DNA from: Stenomitos frigidus ULC18
GTDB lineage: Bacteria > Cyanobacteriota > Cyanobacteriia > Leptolyngbyales > Leptolyngbyaceae
NCBI RefSeq assembly: GCF_003003795.1
Contig: NZ_PVWK01000084.1
Coordinates: forward strand, 168,096-232,095
Reading direction: 5' to 3'
Length of the DNA stretch: 64,000 nt
Shown: piece after piece, positions 16,532 to 25,545 of the stretch
How the letters are laid out: each line of letters begins with the position of its first letter
Numbering within the stretch: the stretch's first letter is position 1
Notes under the pieces: model-generated
What the model was told of the DNA's origin: nothing
What the model saw: the letters and a program-made list of their open reading frames with translations, nothing else
Database searches by the model: none
Made by a program: the position numbers and the translations under genes

Positions 16532-18676
16532 ATGGTTTATACAGATGGTGTTCACCATCCATCGCTAGTGGAACTAGCGCGGGCGGGCAATTTTCAGGCG
16601 ATCGCACACTGGCTTAACTCGGTGCTCATGCCCCACGGCATGCGCGCGTCTGTGGGTGGCATTCGTCCAGGGTGTTTGAAGGTACTGGTCGAATTTGCTC
16701 TATCGCCAGAGCAACATGAACTATCTGATCCGTGGCGCAGTCAACTGATTCGTTTGATCTGTCACCGCATCTGGAAGCTCAATTCTGCCCAAATTGAGGG
16801 CGTGCGGATTGCTGGCAAACTGGCGCATGAAAAAGCAGTGCTCTGGGAACAGGGTGTACGGGTTGTTTCACCCGCGCGTCGTGCCAGAAAACAGCGATCG
16901 CAGCAGCTTCGTACTGAGCTTCGTCAAGCAGCGCAACAGCGATCGCAGATGAAGACCATGCGATCAATGCTGATTAGCGGTCCACCCATTTTTGCCTTTG
17001 TCTTTGGCTGCGTTTTAGGGCTTTCTAAGGCGCCTTCTCAAGAGACCAACGCGATCGCCTCTTCCTCACTCCCCAAAGCAACCCCTAGTCCGAACCCAGC
17101 CGTTCGTCCTGACACCGTTCAGACTGCGCTAGAAACGGTGCCTGTGACCAAGCACGATCGTGTACCCGACCCCAACGACCCTACCGTCACTTTGATGTTT
17201 GCGGGTGATGTCACGCTGTCTGATCACTTTGCTGATGCGATCGGGCAAGACTACGAGCGCACCTTTGCCAACATGGATGAGTACCGCAAGGCAGACGTGG
17301 GTATGGTCAACCTGGAAAATCCCTTGACGAGGGCAACGATTCCGTTACCCGATAAAAAGTTCAACTTCAAAGCCGATCCAGACTCAGTGAAAGCGCTCAC
17401 CAGCGGCGGTATCAGCTTAGTGAATTTAGCCAACAACCATGCTATGGATTACCAGGAACCTGGACTGTTAGAGACGCTAGAAACACTTAAAAACGCTGGC
17501 GTTGAGCACGTTGGTGCAGGGCGAGATGTCAAAGAAGCGCGTCGACCCGAAATCATTGACGTAAAGGGCCAGCGGGTCGCCTACTTTGGCTATTACGGCG
17601 CTGACTTTGAAAGCGCTAACGAAAATCGAGCAGGCACTAACTACGCCGACGAGCAGAGCATTGCAGAGGATATCAAGGCCGTTCGCAGTCAGGTGGACTG
17701 GGTGATTGTGAACTATCACTGGGGGGAAGAACTGGCGACCCACCCAGCCGATTGGCAGGTAAATTTAGCGCACTTCACAATCGACCAGGGCGCTGATGTT
17801 GTCGTGGGGCATCATCCCCATGTGTTACAAGGTGCAGAAATCTATAAAGGCCGCCCGATCGCCTACTCAATGGGTAACTTTATTTTTGGCGGCAATCCGC
17901 GCAGTGACTACGATACCGCTGTCTTGAAAGTGGCGCTGAAAGACAAGCAGATGAAGGTTGAATTTGTCCCAGTGGAAGTGCGGGGCTACCAGCCGAAAGT
18001 GGCCAGTGAGCGTAGTGCCGAGATCCTGAATCACCTTGCGGATCTTTCCAGTGGTTTTCAGCAGCCGTTGCGATCGCCGATTGCCTTAGAGGCTCGTCCA
18101 TCCGTGCCTGCAACGACTGCCGTCACACCAACCGAGCAGCCAGTACAGCCCACTGGCGCGATCGCCTCGCCGGAAGCGCCTGCAACGTCAACGCCTACAG
18201 AGACAGTGGCTCCATCTCCCAGCCCTAATGAGAGCGTGCAGCCAACGCCGCTTCAAAAGGAAAAGCAGCCTGGGTTCGCCAATCCTAGCGATTCGTTTAT
18301 TACCTCGCCAAACCGCACGCCGCTTGACTCGATGCAGCCTGGGGCAAATGGTTTTCAGGGGGCAACCCCATCGTCTGACTCAATGGTGCCTGCAACGGAG
18401 CCTGCTCAGCCCAACGCGCCTGCGTCTGAAGCAGAGCCAGACCACGCCTCGTTACCGCAAAAGAAGTTGTTGAGCTTTGTGCCCTCCACGCAGCGCCGCA
18501 CCGTGGCAGCAAGCCCAGCCTCTCATTCACACTCTGTGCCTCAGCCGCATCCGACGCCAGCGCCGCAAAAGCAAACGTCTGCTGCTGAAAAGCACCGCAA
18601 TGATTGGGTTGCTTCAGAACACGTGGGCGCTGAACTGATTCCAGATGTGTCATTATTGGCAGCGATGGCATGGTGA
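16532..18676 (+). CDS. CapA-like metallophosphatase-fold protein with N-terminal cytosolic domain
   Basis: The 714-residue protein has four parts. Residues 1-140 are a cyanobacterial N-terminal module (VELARAGNFQAIAHWLNSVL) ending in a basic Gln/Arg-rich helix. A membrane span follows at about 145-166. The CapA/PgsA domain spans about 215-480: LMFAGDVTLSDHFADAIG, MVNLENPL, LVNLANNHAMDYQEPGL and VVGHHPHVLQGAEIY. The tail (about 500-714) is rich in Pro, Thr, Ser and Ala and predicted disordered. CapA proteins are linked to poly-gamma-glutamate or exopolysaccharide export; no other pgs gene is present. The aldose epimerase gene starts 10 bases after its stop, suggesting co-transcription. Confidence 0.88.
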   Translation: MVYTDGVHHPSLVELARAGNFQAIAHWLNSVLMPHGMRASVGGIRPGCLKVLVEFALSPEQHELSDPWRSQLIRLICHRIWKLNSAQIEGVRIAGKLAHEKAVLWEQGVRVVSPARRARKQRSQQLRTELRQAAQQRSQMKTMRSMLISGPPIFAFVFGCVLGLSKAPSQETNAIASSSLPKATPSPNPAVRPDTVQTALETVPVTKHDRVPDPNDPTVTLMFAGDVTLSDHFADAIGQDYERTFANMDEYRKADVGMVNLENPLTRATIPLPDKKFNFKADPDSVKALTSGGISLVNLANNHAMDYQEPGLLETLETLKNAGVEHVGAGRDVKEARRPEIIDVKGQRVAYFGYYGADFESANENRAGTNYADEQSIAEDIKAVRSQVDWVIVNYHWGEELATHPADWQVNLAHFTIDQGADVVVGHHPHVLQGAEIYKGRPIAYSMGNFIFGGNPRSDYDTAVLKVALKDKQMKVEFVPVEVRGYQPKVASERSAEILNHLADLSSGFQQPLRSPIALEARPSVPATTAVTPTEQPVQPTGAIASPEAPATSTPTETVAPSPSPNESVQPTPLQKEKQPGFANPSDSFITSPNRTPLDSMQPGANGFQGATPSSDSMVPATEPAQPNAPASEAEPDHASLPQKKLLSFVPSTQRRTVAASPASHSHSVPQPHPTPAPQKQTSAAEKHRNDWVASEHVGAELIPDVSLLAAMAW

Positions 18677-18685
18677 GGTAAGCGG

Positions 18686-19555
18686 ATGTTTGCGATCGCG
18701 GTTGAACAAGGTCAATACAAGACCTATACGCTCTCTGACTCAGCGACGAAAACATCGCTAGAGGTGATCCCAGAGCGAGGCGGTATCGTGGCGCGCTGGC
18801 GAGTGCAAGGGCAGGATATTTTTTATCTGGATGAAGCCCGTCTGACCGACCCAGCGTTGACCGTACGGGGCGGCATTCCCATCCTGTTTCCCCTTTGCGG
18901 CAATCTGCCGGACAACACCTATACGCATCATGGGCAACCTTACACGCTCAAGCAGCATGGCTTTGCCCGTGAACTGCCCTGGACAGTGGTTGATCAGTCG
19001 GTGGGCGATCGCGCCAGTCTTTCCCTTTCATTAACCAGCAATGACCGGACTCATGCCGTTTATCCCTTTGACTTTGAGCTGACCTTTACTTACACGCTGG
19101 ACGGCAATCAGCTCATTGCCCATCAACGCTATACCAATCACTCGGATGAACCCATGCCGTTCAGTGCTGGCTTCCATCCCTACTTTCAAGTTTTAGACAA
19201 GACGCAGCTAGAGGTTGATATCCCTGCCGATCGCCTACTAGACCAGCCGACCAAGAGCGAACATCCTTTCAGCGGTAAGTTTGACTTTGAGCAAGACGAA
19301 ATCGACGTTGCCTTCACGAACCTGTCTCGCCAATCTGCAAGCATTACCGATCGCGCCCAAGGTCTCCGCCTGACCTTGACCCAAAGCGACGAGTTCTCGA
19401 TCATTGTTTTCTGGACGGTCAAAGGCAAACCGTTCTATTGCCTGGAACCCTGGACAGCAGGGCGTAATGCCATGAATACGGGCGATCGGCTAATTCACTT
19501 AGGCCCAGGAGCCAGTATGGAGACTACTTTTACCTTGACGGCAGAGTTCATTTAA
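18686..19555 (+). CDS. aldose 1-epimerase family protein
   Basis: Member of the galactose mutarotase-like superfamily, 289 residues. Visible blocks are GGIPILFPLCGNLPDNTYTH, LKQHGFARELPW, FSAGFHPYFQV (catalytic-site His region) and CLEPWTAGRNAMNTGD. These fit the YeaD/hexose-6-phosphate mutarotase-like subgroup more than GalM. It presumably interconverts anomers of a sugar or sugar phosphate in the cytosol. It is tightly spaced behind the CapA-like gene; a shared role in polysaccharide metabolism is inference. Confidence 0.88.
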   Translation: MFAIAVEQGQYKTYTLSDSATKTSLEVIPERGGIVARWRVQGQDIFYLDEARLTDPALTVRGGIPILFPLCGNLPDNTYTHHGQPYTLKQHGFARELPWTVVDQSVGDRASLSLSLTSNDRTHAVYPFDFELTFTYTLDGNQLIAHQRYTNHSDEPMPFSAGFHPYFQVLDKTQLEVDIPADRLLDQPTKSEHPFSGKFDFEQDEIDVAFTNLSRQSASITDRAQGLRLTLTQSDEFSIIVFWTVKGKPFYCLEPWTAGRNAMNTGDRLIHLGPGASMETTFTLTAEFI

Positions 19556-19588
19556 AGGTTCTTAGGCATTTTCGGATTAAATACCAAT

Positions 19589-19616
19589 GTAGGGCATGGC
19601 AGTGTCATGCCCCTAC
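19589..19616. repeat. interspersed palindrome GTAGGGCATG/CATGCCCCTAC
   Basis: GTAGGGCATG (19589-19598) pairs with CATGCCCCTAC (19606-19616) with one bulged C and a seven-base loop. The GTAGGGGCATGxxxCATGCCCCTAC form is a common interspersed palindromic repeat in cyanobacteria. It sits between two converging genes and may also help terminate transcription. Confidence 0.6.
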
Positions 19617-19634
19617 CAGACTTGGTAACTAAAA

Positions 19635-20351
19635 CTAAAGGCTGTTAACGGTTACTCCCAATAATTGCCAAAGCTCGGGGGCAGAAAAGTCGGCAACAAC
19701 CAGCGTGGCTCCTAGCGAGTACAGTGCTTGAGGATAGTGAGTAGACGCAATGCCAACGGTAAGAATGCCTGCGCCGACAGCTGATCGTAGGCCAGAGGGT
19801 GAATCCTCGAACGCGATCGCCTGCTGAGGAGAGAGTCCAAACTGCTTCAAGGCATGAGTATAGGGAGCGGGATCAGGCTTACCGATGCCAAGCACGTCTG
19901 AGATGACGACCTGATCAAACGTGTCTTCTAAATGCAGTGCCTTCAGGACGTGGTAGACATTTTCAGTCGGTGCATTGGTCACAACACCTTGCTTCATCTC
20001 CTGCTGGTCAGCCCACTGGATGATCTCCATAAGCCCAGCCAGAGGGGTTAGCTGAGGCACCTGTTCACGGAAACGAGCTTCTTTTTGGTCAATAAACTGC
20101 TGCTGTTCCTCTGAGGAAAGGTGTGGCAACAAATCGTCTACGATCGCCGGATTTAAGCGTCCGCTAATCTTCGTTTGATAAAACGCTTCATCAATATCCA
20201 GCCCAAACTCTCGCAGCATTGCCTGCCAAACTTGAAAGTGCAGCGGGTCTGTGTTGACCAACGTGCCGTCTAAATCGTAAAGAATTGCTGCCAGTTTGGT
20301 TTCTACAACAGCAACGGATGCTTGTTTGGAGGACGGTTGAGTCGGTGACAC
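19635..20351 (-). CDS. HAD-superfamily (subfamily IA) phosphatase or phosphoglucomutase-like protein
   Basis: The 238-residue HAD hydrolase has motif I in LYDLDGTLVNTD, motif II in VVTNAPTENVY, motif III Lys in DVLGIGKPDPAPY and motif IV in AFEDSPSGLRSAV. The alpha-helical cap follows motif I. The overall pattern (DLDGTLVNTDPLHFQVWQ, GIGKPDP, FEDSPSG) fits the beta-phosphoglucomutase/sugar-phosphate phosphatase group. Motif I has Asp at the second catalytic position, as in both mutases and phosphatases, so the substrate stays open. The start is a GTG at 20351. Confidence 0.88.
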   Translation of the reverse strand: MSPTQPSSKQASVAVVETKLAAILYDLDGTLVNTDPLHFQVWQAMLREFGLDIDEAFYQTKISGRLNPAIVDDLLPHLSSEEQQQFIDQKEARFREQVPQLTPLAGLMEIIQWADQQEMKQGVVTNAPTENVYHVLKALHLEDTFDQVVISDVLGIGKPDPAPYTHALKQFGLSPQQAIAFEDSPSGLRSAVGAGILTVGIASTHYPQALYSLGATLVVADFSAPELWQLLGVTVNSL

Positions 20352-20495
20352 GGGCGATCGCTCAAAAATGCTTCACTCAACGTAACATTTTTGAGCCATG
20401 AGAAGACTCATAGAACTCTCATAGAACTCTCGTAGAGATGCATTATCTTTGAGAAGACGCTGTTCTCATCTCAGGCATACAAAGGAGCAAGGCTG

Positions 20496-20879
20496 ATGAA
20501 ATATTTGCTGATTGGTGTACTGCTGACAATGACCGCGATCGTCACGAATGGCACGACTGCTCACGCTCAAGCGCTTGCTCCCAAGGCTGCTACTCCGGTA
20601 ACAAAGCAGAGTGCACCGTTGGTAACTCAACCAGCGTCTCTTAAGCCCGTGTCAATCGACTCTGGTCGTTCTGGAAAGCCTTATACGGCTGACCAATTGA
20701 ATGGCCTTTTAGGCACCATCCAGGCAAACCCTAAAACGGCTGCGCCACAGCCTAAAAACTCGATCGAGTCCCTCATCCAACGCTTTTCTAACTCCGATCG
20801 GAAGCCAGCCGCCATCGACCCGATCGATTTCTTCAAGCCCCCTGCCTTAGATGGTGGAGTAAAAATACCGCTTCAGTGA
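20496..20879 (+). CDS. secreted low-complexity protein, unknown function (127 aa)
   Basis: There is a clear signal peptide (residues about 1-25, ending near TAHAQA), then a Pro/Ala/Lys/Thr-rich mature part without a fold I recognise. The segments ADQLNGLLGTIQ and SIESLIQRFSNSD could form short helices. An AGGAG ribosome site lies ten bases upstream of the ATG, which supports expression. It is probably periplasmic or extracellular. It may be lineage-specific. Confidence 0.65.
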   Translation: MKYLLIGVLLTMTAIVTNGTTAHAQALAPKAATPVTKQSAPLVTQPASLKPVSIDSGRSGKPYTADQLNGLLGTIQANPKTAAPQPKNSIESLIQRFSNSDRKPAAIDPIDFFKPPALDGGVKIPLQ

Positions 20880-21064
20880 GCGTTGAGAAATTCTTTTAGA
20901 ACTGCTTAGGAACAAGAATTTAATCACTACGGCAAATAATTTGTCGATTTTATTTAATCCACGATCCTTAGTGGTTCACGAGTGTTACTACTAACGACTC
21001 ACCACTGACCACCAACCACTGATCGCTCAATGCTACAAACCATGACCTTCTTCCTTTACAGCCT

Positions 21065-22078
21065 CTAAGCGTCGAGGAGATGGCTGTAGGTTTTGAGTAG
21101 ATAGTCGGGTTGGCGCGACGTAATCGTGTAGCCGATGAAAATCAGCATGGCGGAGGCAAGCACGATCGGAAAGGTGAAAGGGAGGTAGAACAGGTGGCGA
21201 CGGTCGTATTTTGCCATTTTGCGGATGCGATCGAAAAAGATGTCCATTTTGCCTTTGAAGCCAGACATGGGATCGCGATCGTTGGGCACTGACTGAGTTG
21301 CTCTTGATGGGGTTGCTTCGCCAACGGTCTGGGCTGACAATCGCTGTTGCCAGTAGTAATCGTGTCCAATGAGTAAGAAGCGCCAAAATAAATGAGACAA
21401 ACTGCTGGGTGGCGCGTGGGTGGCTCTTGCTTGAGGCTGTCGCCAGATCGTGCGACCCTGCTGCCTTAAGCTTTTTGCGTGAATCACGCAATTGCCTCGA
21501 TATAGGGGTAAAAGGACTGGAATCGGGTGTTCTAGTAGGAACTCGCGCCGGAAGGCGACGTTATTGAGAAAGTACTGGGTTGTCGGTGCTAACGCGTTCT
21601 CGCCTGAATATTGCGGGAAGATATAGGTCAGTGCCATGGCTGTGCCGTAGAAACCAACCCCGCGCGTCATTGTTTCGCCAGCAACAATTTGAACGTCATT
21701 GCTTTGTGCAAAAGGCGTCAAGAGCGATCGCAGCCAGCCCGCCTCATAGGTACAGTCAGAATCGCCATACACAATCACTTGCCCCGTAGCCGTTGCTGCT
21801 CCTAGCATCTTTGCCTTGTAGTAGCCTGTTGTGGAGGGCACTGAGTGCACCTTCAGCCAGGGATAGCGATCGCACAGTTGATCCAACAACTGAGTTGGCG
21901 TATCGCCACTGTCAATAATCAACACTTCATTAGCCGTCGTGAGTGGCACATCCTGTTGTGCCAGGGATGCTAATGACTGCAATAAACCGTCTAGATCAGC
22001 ATTCGCTAAGTTCTCTGTCTCCAACACTAAGGAAAAACTTGGCAATTTTTTGACTGGTACTATAGGTACTGATTGCAT
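21065..22078 (-). CDS. membrane-associated family 2 glycosyltransferase
   Basis: The GT-A fold is recognisable from VLIIDSGDTPTQLLDQL, YKAKMLGAATATGQVIVYGD and the DxD-type site YGDSDCTYEAGW (about residues 105-117). A variable acceptor region follows. The C-terminal part has an interface helix (LFWRFLLIGHDYYWQ) and one clear membrane span (FPIVLASAMLIFIGYTI, about residues 300-325). It probably transfers a sugar to a lipid or envelope polymer on the cytosolic face. The sugar and the acceptor cannot be told from sequence. The ABC exporter is divergent, 210 bases away. Confidence 0.85.
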   Translation of the reverse strand: MQSVPIVPVKKLPSFSLVLETENLANADLDGLLQSLASLAQQDVPLTTANEVLIIDSGDTPTQLLDQLCDRYPWLKVHSVPSTTGYYKAKMLGAATATGQVIVYGDSDCTYEAGWLRSLLTPFAQSNDVQIVAGETMTRGVGFYGTAMALTYIFPQYSGENALAPTTQYFLNNVAFRREFLLEHPIPVLLPLYRGNCVIHAKSLRQQGRTIWRQPQARATHAPPSSLSHLFWRFLLIGHDYYWQQRLSAQTVGEATPSRATQSVPNDRDPMSGFKGKMDIFFDRIRKMAKYDRRHLFYLPFTFPIVLASAMLIFIGYTITSRQPDYLLKTYSHLLDA

Positions 22079-22288
22079 TGGCTACTCCTACAAAGCAAAG
22101 GGTATCAGGGCTAATGACGCGAGAGATTCAACCTCCGCCAGGTCTCTTCTTGGCTCCTGACGGATGGCATTGTTATCCATACTTTGATTTTCAATCCTAA
22201 ATTGCCAGAATAATAGGATTTAGTGTTCTTCAGTGTAAAGTTCATCTTGTCTCAGAGGGGTCTCTGCGGCAGAGCGTAATGACAGCTA

Positions 22289-23935
22289 ATGAGTTTGATT
22301 GTTTTTCTCTTGCGTTCTTCCTGGTGGATGGTAGCGATCGCCATTCTGACGGGTTTTCTGAGTGGCGGCAGCACCGCGAGCCTGATCGCTCTGATCAGTC
22401 GATCGCTAAGCCAGGGATCGCTGCATTCGCTGACCGCGATCGCCTGGGTGTTTGTGGGCTTGTCATTGATTGCCTTGGTGACGAGCGTTATTTCGCAGCT
22501 AATGCTCATTCAATTGGCGCAGCAGGCGGTCTTTCAACTGCGCCTTAGCCTCAGCCGCCAAATTCTCACCTCTGAGCTTGCCCATCTCGAAAAACTGGGT
22601 GCCCCTCGTCTGCTGGCGACCTTAACGGATGACGTGCAGGCTGTGACCGATGCAGTGCGGCTAGTGCCCTTTCTTTGTATTGATTTGGCAACGGTGGCAG
22701 GCTGTTTGGTCTACATTGCCTGGCTCTCCTGGCAGGTGTTTTTCCTCGTTGTGGGGCTCACGATCGTAGCGCTCAGTAGCTGCGGTTGGCTGCTGCGACG
22801 GGGCAAGCAACTACTGGCGCGCGCACGTGAAGAGGAGGATCACCTGTTTAAGCACTTTCGTGCCGTGACGGAAGGCACGAAAGAACTGAAGTTGCATTTT
22901 TGGCGACGACAGGCGTTTCTGCAGGAGGATCTGCAGCCCACCGCGGCAGCCTTCCGTCGCTATAGCGTCCGTGGACTGGTGTTGTTTGCTGTGACAGCCA
23001 GTTGGGGCAAGCTGATCTTTTTCTTTGCCCTTGGGTTTGTGCTGTTTGCGCTACCCAAATTTATGACGCTGAATCCACAGACCGTTTCGGGATATGTGCT
23101 GACGTTTACCTACCTGATGTTGCCAATGGATCGCCTGGTTAGTCAATTGCCAACCATTAGTCGGGCGGGCATTGCACTCGGCAAGATTAATTCGTTGGGG
23201 CTGTCTTTGACGAGTCGGGCGGAACTGACAACGGTGCCAGAGCCTGTCTCTGGTAACTGGCAGACAGTGACGCTCAAGAACGTCGCTTACACCTACCAAA
23301 CTGATCAGGACGATGCCTGTTTTGTGTTGGGACCGATCGACCTAACTCTGCAGCGCGGCGAAATTATCTTCATTGTGGGTGGTAACGGTAGCGGCAAATC
23401 GACCTTGGCAAAGCTGATCACAGGGTTGTACACTCCAGAAATGGGTGAAATTTACCTGGATGAGCAGTTAATCGATGCCGATCACCAGGAATGGTATCGT
23501 CAGCACTTCTCGGTTGTGTTTGCCGATTTTTACCTCTTCGATCGTCTCTTAGGCTTAGATCAAGACGACCTTGATGCCCAAGCCCAGCGCTATTTGCAGC
23601 GCTTACGTCTTGATCGAAAAGTGACGGTGGCTCAAGGCAAGCTTTCGACTACGGCCTTGTCTCAGGGACAGCGTAAGCGTTTAACGCTGCTTACCGCCTA
23701 TCTCGAGAACCGTCCCCTTTATCTTTTTGATGAATGGGCAGCAGACCAAGATCCAACCTTTAAAGACCTTTTTTATACGGAATTTTTGCCGCAACTGCGG
23801 AAGCAAGGAAAGACAGTGATTGTGATCAGTCATGATGACCATTACTTTCATCTGTGCGATCGCGTCCTCAAACTGAACTATGGACAGATTGAATCGTATC
23901 AACAACATGAGGCACGATCGAATCCATTCGATTAG
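22289..23935 (+). CDS. cyclic-peptide/siderophore-type ABC exporter (SyrD/PvdE family)
   Basis: Fused membrane and ATPase exporter of 548 residues. Six membrane spans lie in the first 290 residues. The ATPase has Walker A GGNGSGKST (about residue 365), signature LSQGQRKR and Walker B LYLFDEWAADQDP followed by the switch His in VISHDD. The Glu after Walker B Asp and the short LSQGQ signature are typical of the PvdE/SyrD branch, which exports non-ribosomal peptides, siderophore precursors or microcin-like peptides. No peptide synthetase is in the window, so the cargo is unknown. ATG at 22289. Confidence 0.9.
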   Translation: MSLIVFLLRSSWWMVAIAILTGFLSGGSTASLIALISRSLSQGSLHSLTAIAWVFVGLSLIALVTSVISQLMLIQLAQQAVFQLRLSLSRQILTSELAHLEKLGAPRLLATLTDDVQAVTDAVRLVPFLCIDLATVAGCLVYIAWLSWQVFFLVVGLTIVALSSCGWLLRRGKQLLARAREEEDHLFKHFRAVTEGTKELKLHFWRRQAFLQEDLQPTAAAFRRYSVRGLVLFAVTASWGKLIFFFALGFVLFALPKFMTLNPQTVSGYVLTFTYLMLPMDRLVSQLPTISRAGIALGKINSLGLSLTSRAELTTVPEPVSGNWQTVTLKNVAYTYQTDQDDACFVLGPIDLTLQRGEIIFIVGGNGSGKSTLAKLITGLYTPEMGEIYLDEQLIDADHQEWYRQHFSVVFADFYLFDRLLGLDQDDLDAQAQRYLQRLRLDRKVTVAQGKLSTTALSQGQRKRLTLLTAYLENRPLYLFDEWAADQDPTFKDLFYTEFLPQLRKQGKTVIVISHDDHYFHLCDRVLKLNYGQIESYQQHEARSNPFD

Positions 23936-24348
23936 CCCCTTTATGCTCATCAGAGTCATGCTTGCACGACAATCCTTCCAGAAATTCGGCAGTTTGAGCT
24001 GGTTATCATCAGCATAGTGAACGGCAGAATTTATCTAGTGACTAAATGCTTGAGACTCTCTCACTCACCAAGGGCAGAGAGTCTTCGCTAGGTGTTGTTA
24101 CCCTCTGGGTGCAAGCGTGGCATGAGGGGACATGTGAAAAGTGCTTGAACGTGTAGTGGCCTCAAACGATCGTGGATTCGAGTCCTGCGTGTTGGGGCCA
24201 ACTGTTCTGGTAACCCCTTCGTTAGGGTTTAGCTCCTGAAGTTTCAACGTTGATGTTGACTCGCTGTGCTTCACATTCCGTTTACAACTTTTAATTATTC
24301 TTTTAAGAAGGTTAATTTTTTGGTTGTTCGTGTCAAACACAAAGAACG
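23936..24348. other. intergenic region after the ABC exporter
   Basis: About 410 bases. It contains a 9-bp hairpin (24053-24084). It also has a tRNA T-arm-like GGATTCGAGTCC followed by a GGGGCCA near 24176-24200, without a matching acceptor or anticodon arm. The minus-strand frame at 24098-24340 has no family resemblance. I see no gene. Confidence 0.45.
24053..24084 (+). terminator. hairpin AGACTCTCT/AGAGAGTCT after ABC exporter
   Basis: Perfect 9-bp arms at 24053-24061 and 24076-24084 enclose a 14-base loop, 118 bases after the stop codon. There is no T run, so termination is uncertain. Confidence 0.4.
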
Positions 24349-25494
24349 ATGACTACGCTTCTGGAAATCTTGTTTGTTTTGTTAATCGGTAGTTCGATTG
24401 TTTTCTATCTCACCTGTGCTGTCTTTACGCACCAGTTCTTTACTCCGACGAACAAACACGGCAGCACAGCCGATCACTCTAGTCCACCCGTTTCAATCCT
24501 CGTCCCGGTTTGCGGTCTTGATGCTGGAGCCTGGGACAACTGGTCGTCTTTTTGTCTGCAAGCGTATCCCGATTATGAAGTGCTGTTTGGTGTGACCGAT
24601 CCACACGATCCAGCACTTCCAATGCTGCAAAAAGTTGTGGAAACGTATCCCGATCGCGCGCGTTTGTTCTGTGGTCTAGAGCCACGCGGCATCAATTACA
24701 AAGACAGTAACCTCAGCTACCTACTGGAGGACGCTCGTCATGAGGTCATCATCTTTGCCGACAGCGATATTCGCGTTCAGGCAGACTATATTTGCACCGT
24801 CACGGCTCCTTTAGCAGATGAGAAAGTGGGGTTGGTCACCTGTGCCTTCATTGGCTATCATCCCCGGTCAGTAGGGGCCGCGATGGCATCCTTTGGTCGC
24901 TGCTTTGACTTTATCCCTAGCTTGCTGATTGCCCGTACGCTCGACCAGGGGCTGCGCTGCGCTGTAGGGGCGACGATCGCCACACGCAAAGCGACCCTCG
25001 CTAGCTTTGGCGGCTTGCACTTCAACCGGATTGGCTCTGACTATAACCTGGGCAAACGAGCCGCTCAGGCAGGCTACCGCATTGAGCTATCCCTGCATGT
25101 CCTTGAATCTGATACGGGTTACGAGAACATCGCGCAGGTCTTTCAGCGAGAGCTGCGCTGGGCAAGAACGATTCGGTTTAACCGGGGCGCTCAGTACTAC
25201 AGTATGGTGTTTTGCTACGGCACCGCCTACTGTTTTCCGTTGTTGCTCCTATCGGAGTTTGCAGATTGGGCGATCGCGCTGAGCAGTGTCACCTTCGTAA
25301 TCCGCTATATCCAGGTATTGATTGCCATTTTCAGCATCAACTGTCTCAAACTTCTGCCCTGGCTCTGGGCTTTGCCTTTGCGGGATGTACTGAACTTTGT
25401 TGTCTGGTTCGCAGGTGCGTTTGGTCAGGGTGTCTACTGGCGTGGACGACAACTCCGTGTTGAAGGCGATGGTCTCATCACGCAATGGGAGTGA
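24349..25494 (+). CDS. ceramide glucosyltransferase/HpnI-like membrane glycosyltransferase
   Basis: The 381-residue GT21-type enzyme has an N-terminal membrane span (about 5-27), then the GT-A domain with PVSILVPVCGLDAG, IIFADSDIR (DxD), CAVGATIATRKATLASFGG and the (Q/R)xxRW motif in RELRWARTIRF. Two or three C-terminal membrane spans follow. GT21 members add sugars or N-acetylglucosamine to ceramide or to bacteriohopanetetrol (HpnI). Because cyanobacteria make hopanoids, a hopanoid or glycolipid substrate is plausible, but no shc or hpn gene is nearby. The gene is convergent with hemL. Confidence 0.87.
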   Translation: MTTLLEILFVLLIGSSIVFYLTCAVFTHQFFTPTNKHGSTADHSSPPVSILVPVCGLDAGAWDNWSSFCLQAYPDYEVLFGVTDPHDPALPMLQKVVETYPDRARLFCGLEPRGINYKDSNLSYLLEDARHEVIIFADSDIRVQADYICTVTAPLADEKVGLVTCAFIGYHPRSVGAAMASFGRCFDFIPSLLIARTLDQGLRCAVGATIATRKATLASFGGLHFNRIGSDYNLGKRAAQAGYRIELSLHVLESDTGYENIAQVFQRELRWARTIRFNRGAQYYSMVFCYGTAYCFPLLLLSEFADWAIALSSVTFVIRYIQVLIAIFSINCLKLLPWLWALPLRDVLNFVVWFAGAFGQGVYWRGRQLRVEGDGLITQWE

Positions 25495-25502
25495 ACATTT
25501 AT

Positions 25503-25542
25503 TTGTCTGTCGGGGCGCTCTATGGAACGCCTCGACAGACAA
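25503..25542. terminator. 15-bp hairpin between convergent glycosyltransferase and hemL
   Basis: TTGTCTGTCGGGGCG (25503-25517) pairs with CGCCTCGACAGACAA (25528-25542) with one G-U pair and a ten-base loop. It starts eight bases after the glycosyltransferase stop codon and ends three bases before the hemL stop codon, so it can end transcription from both sides. Confidence 0.7.
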
Positions 25543-25545
25543 GCG

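Noticed and set aside
24160..24205. tRNA T-arm-like GGATTCGAGTCC with GGGGCCA downstream (+ strand)
   Set aside because: No matching 5' acceptor, D arm or anticodon arm within 60-120 bases, and the closing pair of the T stem is mismatched. Not a tRNA or tmRNA I can draw.
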